From: Candidatus Phytoplasma oryzae
Lineage (GTDB): Bacteria > Bacillota_I > Bacilli_A > Acholeplasmatales > Acholeplasmataceae
Direction of reading: 5' to 3'
Assembly: GCA_027945135.1 (NCBI GenBank)
Contig: CP116038.1
Location: 248,001 to 312,000 of the forward strand
DNA: 64,000 nucleotides
Part shown: in pieces, positions 54,901 through 63,038 of the stretch
Numbering within the stretch: position 1 is the stretch's first letter
How the letters are laid out: each line of letters begins with the position of its first letter
Made by a program: the position numbers and the translations under genes
Notes under the pieces: generated by a model
Told to the model about the DNA's origin: nothing
The model's database searches: none
What the model saw: only the letters and a program-made list of their open reading frames with translations

Positions 54901-57780
54901 TTGTTTTTGTTCTAACTCTTTTTGAGTTTTTTGAATAGTATCGCGGAGTTGGTTAATTTCATTCAGCAAATGGTTTTTAGTTTGTTCTGATGTTGTTTGA
55001 CTAAGATCTAATTCTTTTTGTTTTTCTGCTAAAGATTTTTGATTTTGTTTTAATTTAGATAATAAATGATTAATACTACTTGTTTGTTCATTCATTTGAG
55101 ATTGTAGTTTTTGGATGTTTAAATTTTGTTTGGATAAGTTTTGTTTTAAATGAGTTACTTGTGATTCTAACTGTAAAATTTTATTCTTAGCTTCTTCTAA
55201 AGTATTAGTCATGTGAGTTATTTCTATTTTACGTGCAGAAATTTCATTAAGTAAATGATTTTTTTCTGTTTGATTTAAAGTAGTTATTTTTTCAATTTCT
55301 GTTTCCATTGTTTGTAACTTAGCTTGAATTAGGGTTTTTTCTTCCAGTAAAGTTTGTATTTCTGTTTGTTTTTGTTCTAACTCTTTTTGAGTTTTTTGAA
55401 TAGTATCGCGGAGTTGGTTAATTTCATTCAGCAAATGGTTTTTAGTTTGTTCTGATGTTGTTTGACTAAGATCTAATTCTTTTTGTTTTTCTGCTAAAGA
55501 TTTTTGATTTTGTTTTAATTTAGATAATAAATGATTAATACTACTTGTTTGTTCATTCATTTGAGATTGTAGTTTTTGGATGTTTAAATTTTGTTTGGAT
55601 AAGTTTTGTTTTAAATGAGTTACTTGTGATTCTAACTGTAAAATTTTATTCTTAGCTTCTTCTAAAGTATTAGTCATGTGAGTTATTTCTATTTTACGTG
55701 CAGAAATTTCATTAAGTAAATGATTTTTTTCTGTTTGATTTAAAGTAGTTATTTTTTCAATTTCTGTTTCCATTGTTTGTAACTTAGCTTGAATTAGGGT
55801 TTTTTCTTCCAGTAAAGTTTGTATTTCTGTTTGTTTTTGTTCTAACTCTTTTTGAGTTTTTTGAATAGTATCGCGGAGTTGGTTAATTTCATTCAGCAAA
55901 TGGTTTTTAGTTTGTTCTGATGTTGTTTGACTAAGATCTAATTCTTTTTGTTTTTCTGCTAAAGATTTTTGATTTTGTTTTAATTTAGATAATAAATGAT
56001 TAATACTACTTGTTTGTTCATTCATTTGAGATTGTAGTTTTTGGATGTTTAAATTTTGTTTGGATAAGTTTTGTTTTAAATGAGTTACTTGTGATTCTAA
56101 CTGTAAAATTTTATTCTTAGCTTCTTCTAAAGTATTAGTCATGTGAGTTATTTCTATTTTACGTGCAGAAATTTCATTAAGTAAATGATTTTTTTCTGTT
56201 TGATTTAAAGTAGTTATTTTTTCAATTTCTGTTTCCATTGTTTGTAACTTAGCTTGAATTAGGGTTTTTTCTTCCAGTAAAGTTTGTATTTCTGTTTGTT
56301 TTTGTTCTAACTCTTTTTGAGTTTTTTGAATAGTATCGCGGAGTTGGTTAATTTCATTCAGCAAATGGTTTTTAGTTTGTTCTGATGTTGTTTGACTAAG
56401 ATCTAATTCTTTTTGTTTTTCTGCTAAAGATTTTTGATTTTGTTTTAATTTAGATAATAAATGATTAATACTACTTGTTTGTTCATTCATTTGAGATTGT
56501 AGTTTTTGGATGTTTAAATTTTGTTTGGATAAGTTTTGTTTTAAATGAGTTACTTGTGATTCTAACTGTAAAATTTTATTCTTAGCTTCTTCTAAAGTAT
56601 TAGTCATGTGAGTTATTTCTATTTTACGTGCAGAAATTTCATTAAGTAAATGATTTTTTTCTGTTTGATTTAAAGTAGTTATTTTTTCAATTTCTGTTTC
56701 CATTGTTTGTAACTTAGCTTGAATTAGGGTTTTTTCTTCCAGTAAAGTTTGTATTTCTGTTTGTTTTTGTTCTAACTCTTTTTGAGTTTTTTGAATAGTA
56801 TCGCGGAGTTGGTTAATTTCATTCAGCAAATGGTTTTTAGTTTGTTCTGATGTTGTTTGACTAAGATCTAATTCTTTTTGTTTTTCTGCTAAAGATTTTT
56901 GATTTTGTTTTAATTTAGATAATAAATGATTAATACTACTTGTTTGTTCATTCATTTGAGATTGTAGTTTTTGGATGTTTAAATTTTTTTGTACTAAAGT
57001 GCTTTTAAATTTTTCTTCTATTTTTAAACTTTCTATTTCTTTTTCAATTTGTTGAAATGTTTTTTGATTTTGTTCTTGTTTAAATTGAATATTATTTTTA
57101 ATCCAGTTTTCTAATAACATAATTCTGTTCCAGTTATGAATTAACAAATCAATAAATGATTTACTTACAACTCTAATATTCGAAGGTCGCCAATTTTTCC
57201 AAAAATTTCCTGCTTTTTGTTTAAATTTTTCTTCTTTATTTTTTAAATATTTTTCATAGTTTTTTTGATCTATTTGATTACCTATAAAAACAAAAACATA
57301 ATTTTTTTCTTTATCTTCTATAAAAATAGTTTGTTGTATAATATCATCGAATTCTTTCATTATATCATTTTCATCTAATAATTGAATTCTATATTCTAAA
57401 ATTCCTTTTTTATCATGAATTATATTGAAATATCCAGGTTCAAACAAATAATGTTCTGTTAATTGTTCTATAATTTTTCTTAATAATTTAGGATTATTTG
57501 ATAATTGAGGAAAAAAAGATTTTAATTTTTGGATTGAAGGTGAATAATCATAAAAATTTTGTAAATTTTTTTTTTCTAGATAATTATAATCCCATATTTT
57601 GTTATATTTTGATTTATAAAACATTGAATTATAATTTTTTTTTGTTTTATTAAAATAATTGAATATTGTCATAAATAAAAATAAAAAAAATAAAATATTA
57701 ATATAAAAAAAAATAAACTTGTTAATAAAAATAAAAAACAATACTAATAATCTTTTAATATTACTAAATTTTTTTATCAT
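48919..57780 (-). CDS. Giant repeat-containing membrane AAA+ ATPase, function unknown
   Basis: 2,953 residues. In order: hydrophobic N-terminal anchor (about 11-45); a non-repeated region (about 46-260); 11.7 copies of a 155-residue Gln/Glu/Leu/Thr-rich coiled-coil repeat (about 262-2080); a linker; an AAA+ domain (about 2185-2400) with Walker A GPPGTGKT (about 2223-2230), pore loop YIG, Walker B SIIFIDE (about 2274-2280), sensor ATTN and an Arg in SRF; a Lys/Asn-rich helical region of 530 residues; and a C-terminal membrane helix (HPYLTFLILFLSFLFI). The AAA+ module is FtsH-like, but there is no HEXXH protease. The smaller protein at 7,567-8,982 has the same scheme without the repeats. Candidate roles are a membrane tether, motor or surface filament; none is shown by the sequence. 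It is longer than any other gene here by a factor of three. Confidence 0.88.
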   Translation of the reverse strand: MIKKFSNIKRLLVLFFIFINKFIFFYINILFFLFLFMTIFNYFNKTKKNYNSMFYKSKYNKIWDYNYLEKKNLQNFYDYSPSIQKLKSFFPQLSNNPKLLRKIIEQLTEHYLFEPGYFNIIHDKKGILEYRIQLLDENDIMKEFDDIIQQTIFIEDKEKNYVFVFIGNQIDQKNYEKYLKNKEEKFKQKAGNFWKNWRPSNIRVVSKSFIDLLIHNWNRIMLLENWIKNNIQFKQEQNQKTFQQIEKEIESLKIEEKFKSTLVQKNLNIQKLQSQMNEQTSSINHLLSKLKQNQKSLAEKQKELDLSQTTSEQTKNHLLNEINQLRDTIQKTQKELEQKQTEIQTLLEEKTLIQAKLQTMETEIEKITTLNQTEKNHLLNEISARKIEITHMTNTLEEAKNKILQLESQVTHLKQNLSKQNLNIQKLQSQMNEQTSSINHLLSKLKQNQKSLAEKQKELDLSQTTSEQTKNHLLNEINQLRDTIQKTQKELEQKQTEIQTLLEEKTLIQAKLQTMETEIEKITTLNQTEKNHLLNEISARKIEITHMTNTLEEAKNKILQLESQVTHLKQNLSKQNLNIQKLQSQMNEQTSSINHLLSKLKQNQKSLAEKQKELDLSQTTSEQTKNHLLNEINQLRDTIQKTQKELEQKQTEIQTLLEEKTLIQAKLQTMETEIEKITTLNQTEKNHLLNEISARKIEITHMTNTLEEAKNKILQLESQVTHLKQNLSKQNLNIQKLQSQMNEQTSSINHLLSKLKQNQKSLAEKQKELDLSQTTSEQTKNHLLNEINQLRDTIQKTQKELEQKQTEIQTLLEEKTLIQAKLQTMETEIEKITTLNQTEKNHLLNEISARKIEITHMTNTLEEAKNKILQLESQVTHLKQNLSKQNLNIQKLQSQMNEQTSSINHLLSKLKQNQKSLAEKQKELDLSQTTSEQTKNHLLNEINQLRDTIQKTQKELEQKQTEIQTLLEEKTLIQAKLQTMETEIEKITTLNQTEKNHLLNEISARKIEITHMTNTLEEAKNKILQLESQVTHLKQNLSKQNLNIQKLQSQMNEQTSSINHLLSKLKQNQKSLAEKQKELDLSQTTSEQTKNHLLNEINQLRDTIQKTQKELEQKQTEIQTLLEEKTLIQAKLQTMETEIEKITTLNQTEKNHLLNEISARKIEITHMTNTLEEAKNKILQLESQVTHLKQNLSKQNLNIQKLQSQMNEQTSSINHLLSKLKQNQKSLAEKQKELDLSQTTSEQTKNHLLNEINQLRDTIQKTQKELEQKQTEIQTLLEEKTLIQAKLQTMETEIEKITTLNQTEKNHLLNEISAHKIEITHMTNTLEEAKNKILQLESQVTHLKQNLSKQNLNIQKLQSQMNEQTSSINHLLSKLKQNQKSLAEKQKELDLSQTTSEQTKNHLLNEINQLRDTIQKTQKELEQKQTEIQTLLEEKTLIQAKLQTMETEIEKITTLNQTEKNHLLNEISARKIEITHMTNTLEEAKNKILQLESQVTHLKQNLSKQNLNIQKLQSQMNEQTSSINHLLSKLKQNQKSLAEKQKELDLSQTTSEQTKNHLLNEINQLRDTIQKTQKELEQKQTEIQTLLEEKTLIQAKLQTMETEIEKITTLNQTEKNHLLNEISARKIEITHMTNTLEEAKNKILQLESQVTHLKQNLSKQNLNIQKLQSQMNEQTSSINHLLSKLKQNQKSLAEKQKELDLSQTTSEQTKNHLLNEINQLRDTIQKTQKELEQKQTEIQTLLEEKTLIQAKLQTMETEIEKITTLNQTEKNHLLNEISARKIEITHMTNTLEEAKNKILQLESQVTHLKQNLSKQNLNIQKLQSQMNEQTSSINHLLSKLKQNQKSLAEKQKELDLSQTTSEQTKNHLLNEINQLRDTIQKTQKELEQKQTEIQTLLEEKTLIQAKLQTMETEIEKITTLNQTEKNHLLNEISARKIEITHMTNTLEEAKNKILQLESQVTHLKQNLSKQNLNIQKLQSQMNEQTSSINHLLSKLKQNQKSLAEKQKELDLSQTTSEQTKNHLLNEINQLRDTIQKTQKELEQKQTEIQTLLEEKTLIQAKLQTMETEIEKITTLNQTEKINFVHKIDRQKRQLEEISSQYIESQNQIKQKQEENKNIADLYKFTIQNLKEINEQNKESYIKTLNTLKEIKLNNQERIKQENSEKFDEVNKFLTNTDDFPTFDKIIGMKDPKQQLQESLESLINSHLYTNMGLKKKPKGILLYGPPGTGKTFLAQAFIKESGLTCFSLTSADFSKTYIGEAPKLIKNLFEEARKKSPSIIFIDECESVFRKRTIEGLSSDHSNIVTSFLSQIEGINTDKTKNVFIIATTNHKDQIDNSIISRFNKLIQVDFWTKDDIKLFLKQISKKYKIDIRSYKYFDQIVEEIMNNKQDSLIKSPRKIIELLEQATIISGKHKHLNILPIDLKLSLDRITSEPQNINWEQHEHIKHKKDELFSVKEFKQIPIKHLFKDSSFKNDLEKYYFNLIYNNNMFNNKEIFYNTDKNNKVINKVEIKEDKKEIQKFYNSDYPFPEDLLGFYFEYEQNEKYSSEIKDILTLEEILDKVIIEKKVKKIYFIWNLFKKEENKKIFFDLKKKFIDKYSFLNYDFLFQEKLLNACEEEENQKEHLEKIIIEYLENIKKDIIDKIYYKFLSTKNNVFMDEIEDINYNFVFLEIKEKINFYFKKNIINSINNIINEIYLEIKEQNDKKNKDQIEKIINNLIIEKNFNTNFVFKKKINQIKSEIFKKLITLLTNNINIIIKLNDIQKEIDKEIEILTEYVFSNHWDIIFNKMQINDLPIFIYKKLINDIQKKIKKELIYEKYSLDEIINNSQKYILDYENKFNNYLEKKISENFYEYFLTKKIDTALLDNEQIELLKKEALIFSKNELKNDEIDEKKIKNKIYLFLNQNNFIKDKETNIDYYIKKHPYLTFLILFLSFLFIKNLFNLKNNNNNLK
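51540..56997 (-). repeat. 465-bp tandem repeat, 11.7 near-identical copies
   Basis: Exact period of 465 bp (155 codons), in frame with the giant gene. By eye the copies are identical even at synonymous sites; the only difference I found is C to T at 53837, changing Arg to His in one copy (ISAHKI). Identity stops at 56997 on the N-terminal side and 51540 on the C-terminal side, where the last copy breaks off after the NQTEK segment. Inside each unit the NHLL motif recurs three times (offsets about 0, 60 and 123 residues), hinting at an older, smaller repeat. The array is richer in G and C than its flanks. Confidence 0.93.
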
Positions 57781-58094
57781 TTTAATACAAAACTTAAAAC
57801 TTTCTAATAAAAATTTTTATCTTTGATTTAGAATTAGATTTGTCAAAAATATTTTCTAGTAATTAAAATTTAAAAAATTAAAGAAATTTTTATTATAATA
57901 TGTGTTAATCAAAAATAAAAAAATTTAATTTTAAAATATATAAAAAAAAAATATTAAAAAAACTTGTACAAATATTATATCTAGAAAATGGAAGTTTTTT
58001 CATATATTTTTTATATATTTTAAAATTAAATTTTTTTATATTATATTTTGATTTTAAATTTTATTTAAATTTTTTAAAAAATTAATTTTAATTT

Positions 58095-58754
58095 TTAAGA
58101 GGATAATTTACATAAAATTATTTTTGTTATATCTTCTATAGTTTTAGCGGAAGAATTATTAGTTTTAATTTCTTCAATTTTATTCATTTTAGCATAATAA
58201 TCTATTATAGGAAATGTTTCTTCTTTATATATATTTAGTCTTTTAGAAAAAGTTTCTATATTATCATCTTTCCTTTGGATTAATAAGCTATTATCATTAT
58301 CACACAAATTATCTACCTTAGGAATTTTAGTTTTTGTATGATAAATTTCACCGCAATTTGGACAAATTATCCTACCTATTATTCTATTTTTAAGAAATTC
58401 TTCATCAGAATTTAGATAAATAACCTTATTTAAAAACATTTTTCTTTTTTCTAATTCTTGAGTTAAAAATTGTGCTTGTTTTAAATTACGAGGAAAACCA
58501 TCTAAAATAAATCCTTTTTTTAATTCTTTTTTATCTAAATATTTACTTATTATCTCATTAGTTATTGTATCAGGAACTAATAAACCTTTTTTTATATAAA
58601 AATCAATTTTTTTACCTAATTTATTTTTTTGTTGAAGATTTTTTCTAAAAATATCTCCTACACAAATATGTGGTATATTAAAATATTTAGATAGAATAGA
58701 AGATTGTGTGCCTTTTCCAGTTGCTGGAGGCCCCAATAGTATTATTATTTTCAT
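58095..58754 (-). CDS. adk: Adenylate kinase
   Basis: Interconverts ATP+AMP and 2 ADP. P-loop LLGPPATGKGTQ, DGFPRNLKQAQ, the LID domain with a zinc-site pattern CPNCGEIYH...CDND (three Cys and an Asp, as in Gram-positive enzymes) and RLNIYKEET. 219 residues. In many Firmicutes adk sits next to secY in the ribosomal operon; here it stands alone, upstream of the giant gene on the same strand with a 314-bp AT-rich gap between them. Confidence 0.95.
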   Translation of the reverse strand: MKIIILLGPPATGKGTQSSILSKYFNIPHICVGDIFRKNLQQKNKLGKKIDFYIKKGLLVPDTITNEIISKYLDKKELKKGFILDGFPRNLKQAQFLTQELEKRKMFLNKVIYLNSDEEFLKNRIIGRIICPNCGEIYHTKTKIPKVDNLCDNDNSLLIQRKDDNIETFSKRLNIYKEETFPIIDYYAKMNKIEEIKTNNSSAKTIEDITKIILCKLSS

Positions 58755-59604
58755 TTTTAATTTTTATTAAAGCCTTTCTTATGAAAAAGAATATAAAAAA
58801 AATTATTATTTTTCTAATATAGAAATAAAAATAAATTTATTTTAAATTAATACAAAATTTTTATTAGAATAAATTTTATTCGAATAAAATTTATTAGAAA
58901 AATAGTAATATAATATAAATATTTTATTTTTAATTTTATATTTTTAAAAAAACAAATATTATTATTTTTAAAAAAATAATAAATAAAAAAATATAAAAAC
59001 AAGAATTTTTAATAATCACTTAAGTATTTATATCATATAAATATGAAAAATTCAATAAAAAATAAAATAATATAAAAAATATAAATTTAACTATTGAAAA
59101 ATTATTTAAAAATATTATAAATAAATAAATTTTATTGACTAATTATCAGTTTTTAATTAGAATAAGAGTGATAAAAAAAGAGTAAAATTTTAAATTAAAT
59201 ATAATTTAATAATAAAATTTATTTGAATTTTTAATAAATTTTAAAAAAATATTTGATTTAATATTTGATTTATTTATTTTTTGATTTGTTTATTTATTGA
59301 CTTATATTAATTTTATTTTATCGTTTTGTTATTTGACTTTTTTATTTTAAATTTCATTTCTTTTTAATTTTATATGATTTTTAATTATAAAATATAGATT
59401 TTTTTATATATAAAAAAAGTAATATAGTAGTATAATATATAAAAAAATTTTTTATAAAAGATTTTAAATAAAATTATTAATATAAATCCAAAATAAAAAA
59501 TATTTTGAAATAATTTGGATCATTTTTTATCTTTAATTATTTATGTTTTGAAGATTTAAAAAATAAAAAATTTAAATTTGATAAAAGGAGTAAAATATAA
59601 TTAA
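58755..59604. other. Gene-free region between adk and rpsD
   Basis: 850 bp without ORF or recognisable RNA. It separates divergent genes. A good promoter-like pair (TTGACT-17-TAGAAT) lies at 59135-59163 and a TATAAT at 59431-59436. Direct repeats of the ATTTGATTTA type occur near 59255-59290. Confidence 0.5.
59135..59163 (+). promoter_or_regulatory. Promoter-like sequence TTGACT-17-TAGAAT
   Basis: -35 hexamer TTGACT (59135-59140), 17-nt spacer, -10 TAGAAT (59158-59163): the best sigma70-type match I noticed in the window. It points to rpsD, whose start is 440 nt downstream, implying a long leader or a separate small transcript. Confidence 0.4.
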
Positions 59605-60213
59605 ATGTCTTACAAAAATCCATTATGGAAAGTTTCTCGTCGTCTTAATTATTCTTTATCAGAAACAGGAAAAGAATTAACGAAAAACAAAAATTATTTT
59701 GACAAAAATAAAAAAAGAAAAAATAAATCAAGCGATTATGGTGTTCAATTACAAGAAAAACAAAAAATACGTTTTACTTATGGTATTTCAGAAAAACAAT
59801 TTAAAAAAATTTTTCAAAAATCTAGTAAAATGAAAGGTATACATGGAGAAAATTTTTTAATTTTGTTAGAATCTCGTTTAGATAATATCGTTTATAGATT
59901 AAATATAGCCAAAACAAGGCCTCAAGCTAAACAATTAATATCTCATGGGCATATTTTAGTAGATTCTAAAAAAGTTAATATTTGTTCTTATATTTTAAAA
60001 CCAGGTCAGCAAATTTCTATTAAAGAAAAATCAAAAGATTTGAAAATTATTCAAAATTCTATCAAAAATATTCAAAATAATTCTAAATTTAAATCAGAAT
60101 ATGTTTCATTAGATAAAAATAAAATAATAGGAAAATATATAAGATATCCAAAAAGAAGTGAATTTTTAACTAATATAAATGAACAATTAATTGTAGAATT
60201 TTATAGTAGATGA
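59605..60213 (+). CDS. rpsD: Ribosomal protein S4
   Basis: Primary 16S rRNA-binding protein of the small subunit. N-terminal MSYKNPLWKVSRRLNYSL, KQKIRFTYGISEKQFKKIF, then the S4 RNA-binding domain LLESRLDNIVYRLNIAKTRPQAKQ with GHILVD and the C-terminal IVEFYSR. 202 residues. The N-terminal zinc cysteines of some S4 proteins are absent. AAGGAG (59585-59590) lies 14 nt upstream of ATG 59605. Confidence 0.95.
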   Translation: MSYKNPLWKVSRRLNYSLSETGKELTKNKNYFDKNKKRKNKSSDYGVQLQEKQKIRFTYGISEKQFKKIFQKSSKMKGIHGENFLILLESRLDNIVYRLNIAKTRPQAKQLISHGHILVDSKKVNICSYILKPGQQISIKEKSKDLKIIQNSIKNIQNNSKFKSEYVSLDKNKIIGKYIRYPKRSEFLTNINEQLIVEFYSR

Positions 60214-60296
60214 TAATTTTTATATATATTTTTATATATTAAAAATTCAAAAGATAATATATTTATATATAACTTTATTAAAAAAATGTGAAAAAA

Positions 60297-62954
60297 ATGA
60301 ACGAAAAAAATAAAAAAAATTTTTCTTTTTCTTTTTATAAAAAAATTAGTTTGCAAAATAATAAAGAAACAGAAAAATATTTTCAAACTAATTTAGAAAA
60401 TGGTTTAACTTGGCAAGAAACTGAAAAAAGAAAAAAAAATTATGGATTAAATATTTTAGATAAAAAAAAAACAGAAATTTTTAAAAAAATTATTAAAATT
60501 ATATTTAATCCTTTCAATATTGTTTTATTTTTTTTAATTTTAACTACTTTTTTAAAAGATATTTGGTTTGCTAAAGAAGAAAAAAATTATTCCACTATAA
60601 TAGTAGTTTTTGTTATATTATTTATATCAAATATAATATATTTTATACAAGAACTAAAATTTTCAAAAATATCAGAAAAATTTAAAAAAATTACCCAAAC
60701 TAATGTATCTTTAAAAAGAAATAATAAAATTCATGAAGTTAATTCAAATGAAGTTGTTGTTGGTGATATTATTCATTTATCTGCTGGAGATGTTATACCT
60801 GCAGATATTAAATTATTTGAAAATAAAGATTTTTTTGTAAAAGAAACTCATTTAACAGGAGAAGATGATCCTATAGAGAAAAATTCTTTAAATAAAGAAG
60901 AGTATAAAAATATTTTGGAAGATCCGAAAATAGTTTTTATGGGTACAAATGTTGTATCTGGTTATGCTAAAGGAATAGTAATTTTAACAGGTAACAATAC
61001 TTATTTAGGTCAAATAAACAAAATGGCCAATAAAAATAAATATTTTAATTATCAAAAAGATATTAATTCTGTTTCCAAATTATTAATTTATTCAACTTTA
61101 TTTATATTTCCGTTAATATTTATTATACATTTTTATAAAAATACATTAAATTTTGATTTTTTTAATATTTTTTTATTATCTTTAACAATTATTTTAGGAA
61201 TGACTCCTGAAATGTTACCTTTAATTACTACATTATCTTTTTTAAATGGAGTTATAAATTTATCTAAACAAAAAATCATTATTAAAAATTTATATTCTAT
61301 TCAAGATTTGGGAACAATGAATATATTATTTACTGATAAAACAGGTACTTTAACTGAAAATAAAATTAAAATAGATCAATATTTAGATTTACACAATAGT
61401 TTAAACGAAAAAGTTTTAAAATATTCTTTTTTAAATAGTTTTTTTCAAACAGGTTTAAAAAGCTCTATTGATATTTCAATAATTCAAGAAATGAAAGAAA
61501 AATATTTTAGTAATTTTGAATTTTATCAAAATAACAATAAAAAAATAGATGAAATTCCTTTTGATTTTGAAAGAAGAATAATAAGTGTTTTTATTAAAAA
61601 TAAATATATAAAAAATAATTTTAAAATTATTAGTAAAGGCGCAATTGAAGAAATTTTAAATATTTGTAATTATGCTGAAATTATAGATTATAAAAAAAAT
61701 ATCAAAAAATTAATTAAAATTAATAAAAAAGAAATTATTAATAAAGTTAATTTTTATAATAAAAAAGGGTTACGTGTAATAGGAGTAGCTTATAAAGACA
61801 TAAGTGAAAATGATATTTTTAATATAAAAAAAACAGATATAAAAAAAATAGAAGCTAATATGATTATGATTGGATTCTTAACTTTTTTTGATATTCCAAA
61901 AAAAAGCGCTATTGAAATGGTGGATTTACTCAAAGAATATAATATTAAAACCAAGATTTTAACAGGTGATAATGAAGTTTTAACAAAAAATATAGCTTAT
62001 CAAATTAATATTGAAAATTATCAAAATTCTCTTCTAGGGTCAGAAATAGATAAAATGAATGACGATTTGTTATATCAAAAATCTTTAAATATTAATGTTT
62101 TTGCTAAATTAACCCCAGAAAATAAATCTAGAATTGTATCTCTTTTTAGAAAAAAAGGTTATATAGTCGGATTTATGGGAGATGGTATTAATGATGCTCC
62201 AGCTATGCAATCTTCTAATTTAGCTATTTCAGTAGAAGCTGGAGTTGATATAGCTAAAGAAACATCAGATGTTATTTTATTAGATAAAAACTTAAAAGCT
62301 ATAATAAATGGTATTTTAGAGGGTAGAAGAATTTATAATAATATAATGAAATATATTAATTTTACTTTATCTTCTAATTTTAGTAATGTTTTAAGTATTT
62401 TATTAGCTTCTTTTTATTTGCCTTTTATTCCTTTGTTGCATATACAAATTTTATTTTTAAATCTTATTTATGATTTAATTTGTGTATCTTTACCTTTCGA
62501 TAATGTAGATTCAATTTATTTAAAAAAATCTGGTAAATGGGATTTTAAAAAAATTATTAATTTTATGTTAACATTTGGATTTATAGCTTTAATATTTGAT
62601 ATTTTATTTTGGTTAACCTTATATAATTTCATTTCTAAAAATAGTACTTTTTTTCAATCAAGTTGGTTTATTTTTTCATTATGGACTCAAATTATAAATA
62701 TTTTTGTATTGAGAACAGAAAAAATATTTACAAAAAGTAAAATTTCAATATCATTATTATCTTCTGTTATATTTTCTTTTATTATAACTTTTTTAATTTT
62801 TTATATTCCTTATATTTCAAAATTTTTATATTTTACTAATCCTTTTAAAAATAAAAGTTATATTTTATTATTGTTTTTTTATAGTATTTCTTATTTTGTT
62901 GTATTAATAAAAACAAAAAGTTTGTTTATAAAAAAAAATAAACAATTATTATAA
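60297..62954 (+). CDS. mgtA: Mg2+-translocating P-type ATPase (MgtA type)
   Basis: P3B ATPase that takes up Mg2+. The TM4 region reads GMTPEMLPLITT, as in MgtA/MgtB, followed by KQKIIIKNLYSIQDLGTMN and DKTGTLTENKI (phosphorylated Asp about 347); the diagnostic NSFFQTGLKS corresponds to NSxxQTGLKN of MgtA. Hinge GDGINDAPAMQ and about ten membrane helices are present. ATG 60297 is preferred; the frame is open from GTG 60288 and neither start has a clear SD. It follows rpsD by 80 bp. No Mg2+-sensing leader (mgtL type) is evident in that short gap. Confidence 0.92.
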   Translation: MNEKNKKNFSFSFYKKISLQNNKETEKYFQTNLENGLTWQETEKRKKNYGLNILDKKKTEIFKKIIKIIFNPFNIVLFFLILTTFLKDIWFAKEEKNYSTIIVVFVILFISNIIYFIQELKFSKISEKFKKITQTNVSLKRNNKIHEVNSNEVVVGDIIHLSAGDVIPADIKLFENKDFFVKETHLTGEDDPIEKNSLNKEEYKNILEDPKIVFMGTNVVSGYAKGIVILTGNNTYLGQINKMANKNKYFNYQKDINSVSKLLIYSTLFIFPLIFIIHFYKNTLNFDFFNIFLLSLTIILGMTPEMLPLITTLSFLNGVINLSKQKIIIKNLYSIQDLGTMNILFTDKTGTLTENKIKIDQYLDLHNSLNEKVLKYSFLNSFFQTGLKSSIDISIIQEMKEKYFSNFEFYQNNNKKIDEIPFDFERRIISVFIKNKYIKNNFKIISKGAIEEILNICNYAEIIDYKKNIKKLIKINKKEIINKVNFYNKKGLRVIGVAYKDISENDIFNIKKTDIKKIEANMIMIGFLTFFDIPKKSAIEMVDLLKEYNIKTKILTGDNEVLTKNIAYQINIENYQNSLLGSEIDKMNDDLLYQKSLNINVFAKLTPENKSRIVSLFRKKGYIVGFMGDGINDAPAMQSSNLAISVEAGVDIAKETSDVILLDKNLKAIINGILEGRRIYNNIMKYINFTLSSNFSNVLSILLASFYLPFIPLLHIQILFLNLIYDLICVSLPFDNVDSIYLKKSGKWDFKKIINFMLTFGFIALIFDILFWLTLYNFISKNSTFFQSSWFIFSLWTQIINIFVLRTEKIFTKSKISISLLSSVIFSFIITFLIFYIPYISKFLYFTNPFKNKSYILLLFFYSISYFVVLIKTKSLFIKKNKQLL

Positions 62955-63038
62955 AAAATAATAATAAAGTTTTTATTTTTTATTAAATCAATATTTTATT
63001 AATAATTTTAAAATATAAAATAGGGATAAAATTAATTT

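Noticed and set aside
51540-56997. CRISPR-like array
   Set aside because: The repeats are 465 bp, contiguous, in frame and without spacers; they encode a protein repeat.
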